NCBI GenBank assembly: GCA_905181855.1
Contig: CAJIZE010000002.1
Span: 1 to 64,000, forward strand
Reading direction: 5' to 3'
Length of the DNA stretch: 64,000 nucleotides
Origin: an uncultured Flavobacteriales bacterium
GTDB lineage: Bacteria > Bacteroidota > Bacteroidia > Flavobacteriales_G > Salibacteraceae
Position 1 is the first letter of the stretch, and each line of letters begins with the position of its first letter. Under the pieces are notes generated by a model, which searched no databases, was not told the origin of the DNA, and saw only the letters and a list, made by a program, of their open reading frames with translations. The translations under genes were made by a program, and so were the position numbers. This document shows, one piece after another, positions 1 to 8,737 of this stretch.

Positions 1-2
1 AG

Positions 3-674
3 TCCGCTTGGCGCGAAATGGCAAAACAGGTGGCACACGAAATTAAAAACCCATTAACTCCAATGCAACTAAGTGTGCAGCAGATTGAGCGCGCTTGGAA
101 CGATCAAACTGAAGATTTTGATGAGCGCCTTAAGCGGTTTTCAAAAACCATGCTCATCCAAATAGAAACATTGTCTGAAATTGCATCTGCTTTTTCGGAT
201 TTCGCCCAATTACCAAAGTCCAAAATGGTATCAATAAATCTAGTAGAAGTTATTGGCGATGTGGTAGAGCTTTTTAGAAAAGAAGAAGGCCTGATAATTA
301 ATACATCTTTTAACAACATCGAATCAGCCTACATTAAAGCAGATAAAAACGAAATATTGAGGGTGTTTAACAACCTTTTCAAAAATGCTTGTCAAGCAAG
401 GGATGAATCAATCAGTATTGAAATAAATGTATCGTTAAAAGAAAAAGACTCATCTTTATTAGTTGCCATTAAAGACAACGGAATTGGAATATCAGACGAT
501 CAAAAAGCCAATCTATTCACGCCTAGTTTTACTACAAAAAGCACAGGTATGGGTTTAGGGTTAAGTATGGTCAAGAATATTATTTCAGGTATGGGAGGCG
601 ATATATGGTTTCAATCCAAACAAAACCAAGGCACCACTTTTTACCTTTCCTTTAAAAAGGAACAGTCGGTTTAA
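3..674 (+). CDS. Sensor histidine kinase, NtrY-like, C-terminal part (5' truncated)
   Basis: This is the cytoplasmic kinase core of a two-component sensor that autophosphorylates on His and passes the phosphate to a response regulator. The frame is open to the left edge and reads AWREMAKQVAHEIKNPLTPM, so the first ATG at 18 is internal and the gene begins outside the window. The H-box (HEIKNPLTP), N-box (FNNLFKNACQAR), G1 box (DNGIGIS) and G2 region (GMGLGLSMVKNI) are all present and in order, so the HisKA and HATPase_c domains look complete. WREMAKQVAHEIKNPLTP is typical of the NtrY family, whose members often work with sigma-54 activators. RpoN is encoded at 53926-55386, but a link is only inferred. 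The partner regulator is not visible. Confidence 0.9.
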   Translation, partial: SAWREMAKQVAHEIKNPLTPMQLSVQQIERAWNDQTEDFDERLKRFSKTMLIQIETLSEIASAFSDFAQLPKSKMVSINLVEVIGDVVELFRKEEGLIINTSFNNIESAYIKADKNEILRVFNNLFKNACQARDESISIEINVSLKEKDSSLLVAIKDNGIGISDDQKANLFTPSFTTKSTGMGLGLSMVKNIISGMGGDIWFQSKQNQGTTFYLSFKKEQSV

Positions 675-676
675 CC

Positions 677-684
677 TACTTTTG
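677..684 (+). promoter_or_regulatory. Candidate -7 box TACTTTTG for the enoyl-CoA hydratase gene
   Basis: TACTTTTG fits the Bacteroidota -7 consensus TAnnTTTG and lies 18 bases before the ATG at 703. It starts just after the stop of the kinase gene. No good -33 TTG is seen at the usual 17-23 base spacing, so the call rests on one box. Confidence 0.4.
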
Positions 685-702
685 CAGCTCTAAAAAACAT
701 CC

Positions 703-1485
703 ATGAGCTATCAAAGCCTATTAGTAAGCAGAGAAAACAAGATAGAAACGATCACCGTTAATCGCCCTGAAAAGCTAAATGCTTTAAACAGAGCAACCAT
801 TATTGAGTTGAGTCAGGCTTTAAACGCTGCCAATTCTGATAATGATGTTCAGGTGGTTATCTTAACAGGAGCGGGCACAAAAGCTTTTGTTGCAGGAGCT
901 GATATTGCTGAATTTGCAAGTTATTCCAGTAAAGAAGGTGAAGAGTTAAGCAGAAATGGACACCAATCGTTGTTTGATTTAGCGGAGAATTTATCAAAAC
1001 CTGTAATTGCTGCGGTAAATGGTTTTGCTTTAGGTGGTGGATTAGAGTTAGCCATGAGTTGTCACATTAGAGTTGCCTCTGATAATGCTCGGATGGGCTT
1101 ACCAGAAGTATCGTTAGGTGTAATACCAGGTTATGGCGGCACGCAACGTTTACCTAGATTGGTTGGAAGAGGGAAAGCAAACGAAATGATTTTTACCGCT
1201 GGTATGATGAAGGCTGACGAGGCACTTAATTACGGGTTGGTTAATTATGTGGTTTCTCAAGAAGACTTAATCTCGACTTGTGTCAAAATAGCACAAAAAA
1301 TCACCAAGAATTCTCCAATGGCAATTGCTAAGACCATTAAAACTATAAATGCTTCATACCAAGAAGGATTAAATGGTTTTGATGTTGAAATAAAAGAATT
1401 TGGAAAATGCTTTTCTACCGATGATTTTAAAGAAGGAACCACAGCTTTTTTAGAAAAGCGCAAACCAGCTTTTACAGGAAAATAA
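703..1485 (+). CDS. Enoyl-CoA hydratase/isomerase family protein (crotonase fold)
   Basis: This enzyme probably hydrates 2-enoyl-CoA (crotonyl-CoA type) to 3-hydroxyacyl-CoA in fatty-acid or amino-acid breakdown. Its 260 residues are the usual length for a single-domain crotonase. The CoA/oxyanion-hole segment AFVAGADIAEF is near residues 65-75 and the second oxyanion segment GFALGGGLELAMSC near 106-119. Both glutamates used for water activation in hydratases are present, one in GGGLEL and one in LPEVSLGVIPGYGGTQRLPR. The C-terminal helical region ends in FLEKRKPAF, as is typical. The ATG is preceded by a TACTTTTG promoter box, so it is probably transcribed on its own. Exact substrate chain length cannot be read from sequence. 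Confidence 0.88.
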   Translation: MSYQSLLVSRENKIETITVNRPEKLNALNRATIIELSQALNAANSDNDVQVVILTGAGTKAFVAGADIAEFASYSSKEGEELSRNGHQSLFDLAENLSKPVIAAVNGFALGGGLELAMSCHIRVASDNARMGLPEVSLGVIPGYGGTQRLPRLVGRGKANEMIFTAGMMKADEALNYGLVNYVVSQEDLISTCVKIAQKITKNSPMAIAKTIKTINASYQEGLNGFDVEIKEFGKCFSTDDFKEGTTAFLEKRKPAFTGK

Positions 1486-1556
1486 TTACAAACAAAAAGA
1501 CTACTCCTTAGTTTTACCTGCCAATCGAATGTAAGGTAATTAGTTTCTGTTTTTTT

Positions 1557-1597
1557 AAGACAACAAGGTTGAGCAATATAAAGCCCAGGGTTGTCTT
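1557..1597. repeat. 8-bp inverted repeat in the 1486-1725 intergenic stretch
   Basis: AAGACAAC (1557-1564) and GTTGTCTT (1590-1597) are perfect inverted copies separated by 25 bases. No T-tract follows, so it is not a standard terminator. It could be a weak structured element or chance; nothing else is evident in this intergenic stretch. Confidence 0.25.
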
Positions 1598-1725
1598 TGC
1601 GTGGAAACAGACAACTGACAAACCGAATTTATACTTTCTTAACAATCTAGTTTCGGTAAGTCAATACTCAATTACCACAAACCCCATTTGAAAAACCCAA
1701 TATTTGACAAACACAAAAGCACAGG

Positions 1726-3219
1726 TTGAGCACAATTAAAAAACTAGCGGGTCAAACCGCTATATATGGTTTAAGTAGCATTGTTGGTCGGTTTTTAAAC
1801 TACCTACTTGTACCATTACACACTCTTCAGTTTTCAACCAATCAATATGGAATTATTACTGAAATGTATGCCTATGTTGCTTTTTTGGTGGTGTTGCTAA
1901 CCTATGGTATGGAAACTACATTTTTTAGATTTACCTCAAAAACGGACCACAAACTTGAGACAGTTTACAAAACGATTCTTACTTCACTTTTAAGCACCAC
2001 AGCATTATTCATCGTTTGGGCCACAATATTTAGTCAAGGTATTGCAGATTGGTTACATTATCCGAACAACCAAGAGTTTGTGGTTTGGTTTGCTGTAATT
2101 GTTGGATTAGACGCCGTTTCTTCAATTCCTTTAGCAAAGCTGCGACATCAAAATAAAGCATTAAAGTTTGCAGGAGTTAACTTACTTAACGTTGCCATTA
2201 ACATAGGTTTAAACCTCTTCTTCTTAGGGTATTGCATGCCGCATTTCCAGGCTGGCGATACCAATATCATAATCGATACACTGTATACACCAGAAATTGG
2301 CGTAGGGTATGTTTTTATATCCAATTTAATTGCAAGCATTGTAAAGTTTTTGGTATTAACCCCAATGATGAAATTTTGGGGTTCACCATTAAGCAAGCGA
2401 TTACTAAAAGAAATGTTGTGGTTTGGAGTGCCTTTATTAATTGCAGGCTTGGCTGGGATCACAAATGAAACTATTGACCGAATAATGCTTAAAACCATGT
2501 TGTTTGATACACTAGGAGAAAAAGATACCATGAGCCAGCTCGGTATTTATGGTGCAAACTATAAAATATCGATAATCATAACCTTGTTTATTCAAGCTTT
2601 TAGATATGCGGCCGAACCGTTTTTCTTTTCGCAGGAAAAAAACAAAAACGCAAAAGAAACCTACGCTAAAGTCATGAATTATTTCGTTGCAGTGGTAGCA
2701 ATTATATTTTTAGGCGTAATGTATTACTTAGAGCTTATTAAATACTTTATTCCTAATAGTGAGTTTTGGGGTGGATTAGCAATTGTTCCAATATTGCTTT
2801 TTGCCAACATCTTTTTAGGTATTTATTACAACCAATCAATATGGTACAAACTCACCAACAAAACTAAATACGGAGCCTATATAGCCATCATTGGCGCATT
2901 AATAACTGTTGTTGCTAATTACATTCTAATTCCGAAATATGGCTACGTTGGCTCAGCATGGGCAACACTAGTTTGTTACTTCATCATGGTGTTTATATCC
3001 TATTTATGGGGTAACAAATATTATCCTGTAAAGTACAATTTGATCAGAATCTTTGGTTACTTAACTCTGGCTGTTGTATTGTGGCAACTTGCTTTGATAT
3101 TAGGTCTTCAAAATGATGTTACAGGTTATTTGGTTAAAACGGTATTGTTGCTTTGCTTTGCAGGTACTATAATTAAAATTGAGAATCCTTTTAAAAATGG
3201 AAAACAAGCCATTAATTAA
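1726..3219 (+). CDS. Polysaccharide/oligosaccharide flippase (Wzx/MurJ-like, MOP superfamily)
   Basis: An integral membrane protein of 497 residues with about 12-14 hydrophobic segments, resembling polysaccharide biosynthesis flippases that move lipid-linked sugars across the inner membrane. The N-terminal [20 protein letters not shown] is typical of the family. The start is a TTG at 1726 with no nearby in-frame ATG that keeps this conserved segment. The 3' end overlaps the dUTPase start by 23 bases. It opens a same-strand run that includes a sugar nucleotidyltransferase, which fits a role in surface glycan or lipid-linked precursor export. The substrate is unknown. Confidence 0.85.
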   Translation: MSTIKKLAGQTAIYGLSSIVGRFLNYLLVPLHTLQFSTNQYGIITEMYAYVAFLVVLLTYGMETTFFRFTSKTDHKLETVYKTILTSLLSTTALFIVWATIFSQGIADWLHYPNNQEFVVWFAVIVGLDAVSSIPLAKLRHQNKALKFAGVNLLNVAINIGLNLFFLGYCMPHFQAGDTNIIIDTLYTPEIGVGYVFISNLIASIVKFLVLTPMMKFWGSPLSKRLLKEMLWFGVPLLIAGLAGITNETIDRIMLKTMLFDTLGEKDTMSQLGIYGANYKISIIITLFIQAFRYAAEPFFFSQEKNKNAKETYAKVMNYFVAVVAIIFLGVMYYLELIKYFIPNSEFWGGLAIVPILLFANIFLGIYYNQSIWYKLTNKTKYGAYIAIIGALITVVANYILIPKYGYVGSAWATLVCYFIMVFISYLWGNKYYPVKYNLIRIFGYLTLAVVLWQLALILGLQNDVTGYLVKTVLLLCFAGTIIKIENPFKNGKQAIN

Positions 3220-3643
3220 GATAGTTAACAAGAGTAAAAACGCTTTACCAGAGTACAGCACCACGCTGTCAGCTGGTATGGATTTGCGTTCAAACAACGA
3301 CGATAAAATCACAATAAAGCCACTTGAAAGGGTATTGATAAAAACAGGATTGTTTATTCAATTGCCAGAAGGGCTTGAAGCTCAAGTAAGGCCAAGAAGC
3401 GGAATGGCTTTGAAACACGGCGTATCTGTTTTAAACACACCAGGTACTATTGACGCTGATTACAGGGGCGAAATAGGCGTTATTTTAGTAAACCTATCGA
3501 ATCAAGAGTTTGAAATTAATTGTGGCGACCGAATAGCACAAATGGTTGTTGCGCAATATGCAACCGCTCAATTCGATTTAGTAGAAACACTTGAGGATTC
3601 TGAGCGCGGTGAAGGCGGGTTTGGAAGCACAGGTAAACATTAA
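3197..3643 (+). CDS. dut: Deoxyuridine 5'-triphosphate nucleotidohydrolase (dUTPase)
   Basis: Hydrolyses dUTP to dUMP and pyrophosphate, which keeps uracil out of DNA and supplies dUMP for thymidylate synthesis. All five trimeric dUTPase motifs are visible: [44 protein letters not shown] and the C-terminal [12 protein letters not shown]. The length of 148 residues is standard. An upstream in-frame TTG at 3179 would add six residues, but the ATG at 3197 gives the canonical start MENKPLIKI. The gene overlaps the end of the flippase, suggesting translational coupling. Confidence 0.97.
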   Translation: MENKPLIKIVNKSKNALPEYSTTLSAGMDLRSNNDDKITIKPLERVLIKTGLFIQLPEGLEAQVRPRSGMALKHGVSVLNTPGTIDADYRGEIGVILVNLSNQEFEINCGDRIAQMVVAQYATAQFDLVETLEDSERGEGGFGSTGKH

Positions 3644-3674
3644 GAATCAAAAAAAAGAAAGCAAAGTATTCTGC

Positions 3675-3682
3675 TAAATTTG
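3675..3682 (+). promoter_or_regulatory. Candidate -7 box TAAATTTG before the nucleotidyltransferase gene
   Basis: TAAATTTG matches TAnnTTTG and sits 18 bases upstream of the ATG at 3701. No clear -33 TTG is seen at 17-23 bases. It may give an internal promoter inside the envelope cluster. Confidence 0.35.
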
Positions 3683-3700
3683 TAAGTATATAAATTCAAT

Positions 3701-4708
3701 ATGAGAATAATAGTTCCAATGGCTGGAATGGGTAAAAGAATGAGACCTCATACTTTAACAGTTCCTAAGCCATTAATTAAGTTGGCTGGCAAGCCAATAG
3801 TTCAGCGTCTTTGTGAAGACTTAGCAGCTGTCTGTGACGAAAAAATAGATGAAATCGCCTTTGTAGTTGGCCGTTTTGGTGAAGCTGCTGAAAATCAACT
3901 TAAAGAAGTTGCTGCAAGTTTAGGCGCTGAAGGAACAATTCACTATCAAGATGAAGCTCTTGGCACAGCACATGCTATTTTGTGTGCTCAATCCGCATTA
4001 AAAGGCAAGATAATAATTGCTTTTGCTGATACATTATTTAAAACCGATTTACATCTCGACGAAAACAAAGATGGTATCATCTGGACACAGAAAATTGACG
4101 ATCCGAGTCAATTTGGAGTTGTGCAACTTGATGATAACGGAGCGATTACCGATTACGTAGAAAAGCCTGAAGAATTTGTAAGTGACCTTGCCATGATAGG
4201 AGTTTACTACATAAAAGATGGTGAGAATTTACATAGCGAATTACAATATTTGCTAGACAACAACATAATAAAAGGCGGTGAATACCAATTGCCCGATGCG
4301 TTCAGAAACATGACAGCTAAAGGACTTGAACTTTACCCTGGAACAGTTGACGAATGGTTGGATTGTGGCAACAAAAATGCTACCGTTTACACCAACCAAC
4401 GTGTTTTAGAATTAAAACAATCTAAAGAAAAGTTGGTATCTGATAACGCTTCAATAACCAATAGTGTAGTTGTTCAACCTTGCTATATTGCAGATGGGGT
4501 ACGGATAATAAATTCGGTTGTTGGACCTCATGTTTCAATAGGTAAAAACACAGTTGTTTCAAACACAATTGTTACGAATTCAATAATTCAAGACAACGCT
4601 GAACTTACCTCAACCAATGTTACAAATAGTATGATTGGCAATGCAGCTAAAGTTACAGGAAGCGCCCTTGATTTAAGTATCTCAGACTTCAGTACATTTA
4701 ACCGGTAA
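3701..4708 (+). CDS. Sugar-1-phosphate nucleotidyltransferase with left-handed beta-helix tail
   Basis: Activates a sugar 1-phosphate with an NTP to make an NDP-sugar for glycan synthesis. The signature PMAGMGKRMRPHTLTVPKPL followed by GKPIV matches the GxGxRxxPxTxxxPKPxxxxxGKP pyrophosphorylase motif at residues 6-35. The C-terminal third, from about residue 245, has hexapeptide-like repeats (NSVVVQPCYI, NSVVGPHVSIG) of a beta-helix as in GlmU or archaeal dual-function enzymes. At 335 residues it is typical of the glucose-1-P thymidylyl/uridylyltransferase group. The specific sugar and base cannot be assigned. It lies 9 bases ahead of a TPR lipoprotein gene. Confidence 0.85.
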   Translation: MRIIVPMAGMGKRMRPHTLTVPKPLIKLAGKPIVQRLCEDLAAVCDEKIDEIAFVVGRFGEAAENQLKEVAASLGAEGTIHYQDEALGTAHAILCAQSALKGKIIIAFADTLFKTDLHLDENKDGIIWTQKIDDPSQFGVVQLDDNGAITDYVEKPEEFVSDLAMIGVYYIKDGENLHSELQYLLDNNIIKGGEYQLPDAFRNMTAKGLELYPGTVDEWLDCGNKNATVYTNQRVLELKQSKEKLVSDNASITNSVVVQPCYIADGVRIINSVVGPHVSIGKNTVVSNTIVTNSIIQDNAELTSTNVTNSMIGNAAKVTGSALDLSISDFSTFNR

Positions 4709-4717
4709 ACTATCCGC

Positions 4718-6469
4718 TTGAAAGCACATTTCATTTATATATCAATTGCCTTAGTACTGTTTACTAGTTGTAAATCAACTAGTTATGTTGGCACAGGAAG
4801 TAATGAGCTTGTTCAGGATAAACAAGAGTGGAAATCGGAGCAAGAGCTACTTACTTTTAAGAACTGGTTTTTTGCAGGGAATAAAGAAAAAATGCTTGGC
4901 AACCATGAAATGGCCGCTGAGTATTTCAAAAAGTGCATTAAAATTAACCCAAATGGATCAGCTTCTTATTTTGAACTTTCGTTGATACGTGATTTTCAAA
5001 AAAACACCTATGAGGCAACAAGGCTTCTTGAAAAAGCAATTGAATTATACCCAAACAACAAATGGTACTTAATCACATTAGCAGATTTTAATAAGTCGGC
5101 CCGTAAACACGAAGGAGCCATAACCGCTTATGAAAACCTAATAGAGATTGAGCCGAATTCAATAGAGTTTAAGTACGAATTAGCATCAGCATATATCTTA
5201 AACAACGACTTAAAGGGAGCTCTTAAGGTTTACGATGAAATCGAAGATAAATACGGGGTTACAGAAGATGTTTCAATACAGAAACAAAAAATTCACCTTA
5301 ACTTAAAGAACCCAGATGACGCTGTTTTGGAAATCGAAAAACTAATAAAGAAATACCCTGGTAACACGAAGTACCTAAACATATTAGCCGATATGTTTTT
5401 AAAACAAAACAAAACCGATAAGGCGCTGACAACCTATAAAAAGATTGAAGAGGTTGAGCCTAACAACCCTTTTGTACAATTGAGCTTGGCAGATTTTTAT
5501 ATGAGCGCCAATAAAATGGACAGCTCAAAAAGTATGTTGCTGAAGGCTTTTAAGAATACGAAGCTAGACATTGACACTAAAATTAAAATACTTTATGGTG
5601 AATACAACCGCACATTATCCGATTCAACAGGTGTTGCTTTTGATTACAGATTGAGTGAAATAATTACTCAAGTTCACTCTCACGAAGCTAAAGGATATGC
5701 CATGTATGGTGATTTTTTATATCGTTCAAGTGCGTTTGTTGAGGCAAAAGAGGAGTACAGAAAGGCAATTGAATTAGATAAATCAAAGTTTATTATTTGG
5801 AACCAATTGCTAACTCTTGAATCAGAATTAAATGACTTTAAAAGCATGAAATCAGAAAGCGCTGAAGCAATAGAACTTTTCCCGTTACAACCGGCTTTTT
5901 ATTTCTTTAATGGTATAGCAAACTATCAACTCAAAAGCTATGAAGACGCCATTAACTCTTTTGAAGCGGGCAAAGAAATGGTGTTCGACAACAAACCATT
6001 AAAGGTTCAGTTTTATACCAACCTTGCAGATGTTTACCATCAGCTAAACAAATTCCAAGAAGCCTTTAAAAACTATGATGCTGCATTAGCTGAAGATCCA
6101 AACAACGCCTACGTACTAAATAACTTTAGTTATTATTTATCAATACAAAAACAAGACTTGGAAAAAGCTTTAAAAATGTCAGCGCTAAGCAACGAGCTAT
6201 TACCTAACAATGCTTCTTATCTTGATACCTATGCCTGGATTTACTATCAAATGAAGGATTATGAAAACGCTAAAACACAAATGGAAAACGCCATTAAATG
6301 CAGTAAGCGTGAAGCCCCTACTTTAATTGAACACTACGGTGATATTTTATTTAGATTAGGTGAAAAAGAACTTGCAATGGATCAATGGAAAAGTGCCATT
6401 GAAAAAGGTGGAGACTCAGAAGAGTTAAAAACCAAAGTAGAAACTGGAGCACTAAAGGATGAGAGTTAA
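4718..6469 (+). CDS. TPR-repeat lipoprotein
   Basis: A 583-residue protein with a lipoprotein signal (hydrophobic stretch then lipobox LFTSC, Cys at about residue 18), so it is probably anchored in the envelope. The rest is almost all tetratricopeptide repeats, with recurring patterns such as AAEYFKKCIKINPNG and AFKNYDAALAEDPNNAYVLN. TPR arrays serve as protein-docking scaffolds, so it may organise an envelope complex. The start is TTG at 4718, nine bases after the previous stop. The final bases overlap the DUF4292 gene start by 11 bases, so the two are likely translated together. Confidence 0.85.
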   Translation: MKAHFIYISIALVLFTSCKSTSYVGTGSNELVQDKQEWKSEQELLTFKNWFFAGNKEKMLGNHEMAAEYFKKCIKINPNGSASYFELSLIRDFQKNTYEATRLLEKAIELYPNNKWYLITLADFNKSARKHEGAITAYENLIEIEPNSIEFKYELASAYILNNDLKGALKVYDEIEDKYGVTEDVSIQKQKIHLNLKNPDDAVLEIEKLIKKYPGNTKYLNILADMFLKQNKTDKALTTYKKIEEVEPNNPFVQLSLADFYMSANKMDSSKSMLLKAFKNTKLDIDTKIKILYGEYNRTLSDSTGVAFDYRLSEIITQVHSHEAKGYAMYGDFLYRSSAFVEAKEEYRKAIELDKSKFIIWNQLLTLESELNDFKSMKSESAEAIELFPLQPAFYFFNGIANYQLKSYEDAINSFEAGKEMVFDNKPLKVQFYTNLADVYHQLNKFQEAFKNYDAALAEDPNNAYVLNNFSYYLSIQKQDLEKALKMSALSNELLPNNASYLDTYAWIYYQMKDYENAKTQMENAIKCSKREAPTLIEHYGDILFRLGEKELAMDQWKSAIEKGGDSEELKTKVETGALKDES

Positions 6470-7274
6470 AACATTTTTGTTGGTTCTTTCTTTAATTGTG
6501 ATATTTGCCTGTAAGGGACCACAAAAAACAACCACCAAAAGGTTGGCCCATAAAAAAAACTTATCACGATTACTTGAGCAGGCTGAGTCCAAACAGTTGA
6601 AAATTGATTGGATGTCAGTTAAAGCGGCTATCAGTATTACCAAAGAAGGAAAACACACAGGGTTTAAATCAAATATTCGTTTGCGAACAGATAGTATGAT
6701 TTGGGTTTCGATAACTCCCTTAGCAGGTATCGAATTTGCCCGCGCAGTGTTTACATCTGATTCAGTGAAATTAATTAACCGGCTGGAAGGCTACTATTTT
6801 ATAGGCGATTATGAGTATTTAAACCAAATGTTTAATACCGAATTTAACTATGGAATGATTCAAGCTTTACTTTTAGGAAACAGTTTGAGCCTTCAAGAAA
6901 ACGATAAGCTTAAATCATCTATCGATAAAGGGATGTACTTATTGAGCGGTCTCAAGAAAAGGGCACTTAAAAAATCAATAGAGAAGGAAGAATTGAAACA
7001 TAACCAAGAGCACATGTTTTCAGCATGGGTTGATCCTGTAACTTTTAAAATCACCAAACAATCGTTTTTAGACCTTTCCTCAAACTATTATTTAGAAGTT
7101 AATTATTCTGAATTTAAGGAAGAATCAGAATCATTGTTTCCTCACAATACAACGTTAACATTAATTACCAACAACGAGTTTAAGGCAGTGATTGATTACA
7201 GTAATTTGTATTTCAATGTTCCCAAGAAAATGCCATTTACCATATCATCAAAATATGAGGAGTTTAAACTTTAA
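6459..7274 (+). CDS. DUF4292-family lipoprotein
   Basis: A 271-residue predicted outer-membrane or periplasmic lipoprotein with lipobox IFAC around residue 18. After the anchor, the pattern IDWMSVKAAISI, GFKSNIRLRTDSMIWVSI and FNTEFNYGMIQALLLGN matches what I recall of DUF4292, a Bacteroidota family with a LolA/LolB-like fold. The conserved position after a TPR lipoprotein and before an EnvC-like protein suggests a shared envelope role. The molecular function is not established. It overlaps both neighbours by 11-20 bases. Confidence 0.78.
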   Translation: MRVKTFLLVLSLIVIFACKGPQKTTTKRLAHKKNLSRLLEQAESKQLKIDWMSVKAAISITKEGKHTGFKSNIRLRTDSMIWVSITPLAGIEFARAVFTSDSVKLINRLEGYYFIGDYEYLNQMFNTEFNYGMIQALLLGNSLSLQENDKLKSSIDKGMYLLSGLKKRALKKSIEKEELKHNQEHMFSAWVDPVTFKITKQSFLDLSSNYYLEVNYSEFKEESESLFPHNTTLTLITNNEFKAVIDYSNLYFNVPKKMPFTISSKYEEFKL

Positions 7275-8466
7275 ACTGGTTGCTTTCTTTTTTATATTAT
7301 TGACAATTGGTGCAGTTAACTCTTTATCATCGCAGAGTAGAAAAGAACTCGAAAACAAAAAAAAGCTACTCAGTAAAGATATAGAGTACAAAAACAAGCT
7401 ACTCGAAGAAACTAAAAAAAATCAAAAATCTTCATTGAATGAGCTGGTGATTCTCAAAAAGAAGATCAATGAACGCGAGCAACTAATCAATACCATCAAC
7501 AACGAAATAAGGTTTCTTGATGGTGAAATTAAAACGACCAACAGTTTAATAGGATCACTTGAAAAAGAGTTACAAAAGCAAAAGAATGAATTTGCTAAAC
7601 TCATATATGCCGCATTCAAAACTCGAAACAATTACGAAAAAATTATCTATATTTTTGCGTCAGCGGATTTAAACCAAGCTTATCGCCGGATGAAATACAT
7701 GCAACAATACGCTGATTACAGGCGACATCAAGCGGATGTTATTCTTAAGACTCACAAAGAACTAGCCGATAAAACAATGGCTCTTGAAAAGCAAAAACTT
7801 GATAAAAAGCAATTGCTTAATGAAGAACAAAATGAACGCTCAAGTTTAGCCGTTGAAAAAGGACTTCAGCAAAATGTGTTTAACAGCCTAAAGCAAAAAG
7901 AGACGCAGTTAAAGCAAGAGCTAAAACAAAAGCAGAAAGAAGCAGAGCAACTCACCAAAGCCATTAAAAAGATTATCCAAGAAGAATTGAAAAGACAGGC
8001 AGAAGAAAAGAAACGATCTGGATTTGCCTTAACCCCTGAAGCAAGAGCCTTGTCAGAAAACTTCGCAAACAATCAAGGTAAATTACCTTGGCCAATTGAG
8101 AACGGAGTGATTACTGAAAAATATGGTGAACATGCTCATCCAGTTTTAAGAGAAGTTAAAGTAAACAATAACGGGGTCAACTTTAACACCAAATCAGGAA
8201 CCCCAGCACGAGCGGTTTTCGATGGCATTGTTAGTAGAGTTATCGTTATTCCTGGAGCAGGTAAAGCCGTTATCTTACGCCATGGTGAATACCTTACGGT
8301 GTATATGAACCTTGCTGATGTTTTTGTAAAAATGAACGATACTGTTGAAACAAAGCAATCTATAGGCAATATTATTACCGATGCTGGGAAAACCGATTTG
8401 CACTTCGAAGTTTGGAAAGGCCAGGTTACTTTAAACCCATCACAATGGTTGTACAACATCAAATAA
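7255..8466 (+). CDS. EnvC-like murein hydrolase activator (coiled coil plus degenerate M23/LytM domain)
   Basis: A 403-residue secreted protein with an N-terminal hydrophobic signal (residues about 5-24), a long charged coiled coil (about 28-270) and a C-terminal LytM/M23 fold. Active M23 peptidases bind zinc with HxxxD and HxH. Here the first motif region reads NNNGVNF and the last reads TDLHFEVWKG, so three of four ligands are missing, as in E. coli EnvC, which activates amidases instead of cutting peptidoglycan. The start is the ATG at 7255, which gives a signal peptide; an earlier ATG at 7192 would add 21 residues inside the previous gene. It is followed by tatA. The amidase it would activate is not in this window. 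Confidence 0.87.
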   Translation: MRSLNFKLVAFFFILLTIGAVNSLSSQSRKELENKKKLLSKDIEYKNKLLEETKKNQKSSLNELVILKKKINEREQLINTINNEIRFLDGEIKTTNSLIGSLEKELQKQKNEFAKLIYAAFKTRNNYEKIIYIFASADLNQAYRRMKYMQQYADYRRHQADVILKTHKELADKTMALEKQKLDKKQLLNEEQNERSSLAVEKGLQQNVFNSLKQKETQLKQELKQKQKEAEQLTKAIKKIIQEELKRQAEEKKRSGFALTPEARALSENFANNQGKLPWPIENGVITEKYGEHAHPVLREVKVNNNGVNFNTKSGTPARAVFDGIVSRVIVIPGAGKAVILRHGEYLTVYMNLADVFVKMNDTVETKQSIGNIITDAGKTDLHFEVWKGQVTLNPSQWLYNIK

Positions 8467-8505
8467 CAACTAGAAGTTATCAGCTCAGCAGGTTGGCATT
8501 TTAAC

Positions 8506-8513
8506 TACATTTG
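8506..8513 (+). promoter_or_regulatory. Candidate -7 box TACATTTG for tatA
   Basis: TACATTTG matches the Bacteroidota -7 box and lies 16 bases before the tatA ATG at 8529. The nearest upstream TTG is only 10 bases away, so the -33 element is poor. Confidence 0.4.
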
Positions 8514-8528
8514 CTTAAAATTTATCCA

Positions 8529-8723
8529 ATGGCACAATTATCTATTTTTCTTTGGTCTTTAGGTGGTCCTGAAATAATCGTTATCCTTTTTGTGGTATTG
8601 CTTTTGTTTGGTGGCAGAAAGATTCCTGAACTGATGAAAGGATTAGGAAAAGGAATAAAAGAATTCAAAAGCGCTTCCGCTGGAGAAGATGGTGAAAAAG
8701 CAGAAAAGAAAGTGGACGAGTAA
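8529..8723 (+). CDS. tatA: Twin-arginine translocase subunit TatA/TatE
   Basis: Forms the size-variable pore element of the Tat pathway, which exports folded proteins across the inner membrane. The 64-residue protein has one N-terminal membrane helix containing [20 protein letters not shown], the hinge FGGRKIPEL, an amphipathic helix [12 protein letters not shown] and an acidic/basic tail. The ATG at 8529 is preferred over an upstream in-frame TTG at 8511, which would overlap the promoter-like box. TatC is not in the window. Confidence 0.93.
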   Translation: MAQLSIFLWSLGGPEIIVILFVVLLLFGGRKIPELMKGLGKGIKEFKSASAGEDGEKAEKKVDE

Positions 8724-8737
8724 GTCTATTGGTTTTT

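Noticed and set aside
1486-1725. Possible regulatory RNA or terminator around the 8-bp inverted repeat
   Set aside because: The loop is long, no T-tract follows and no conserved riboswitch-like core was recognised.
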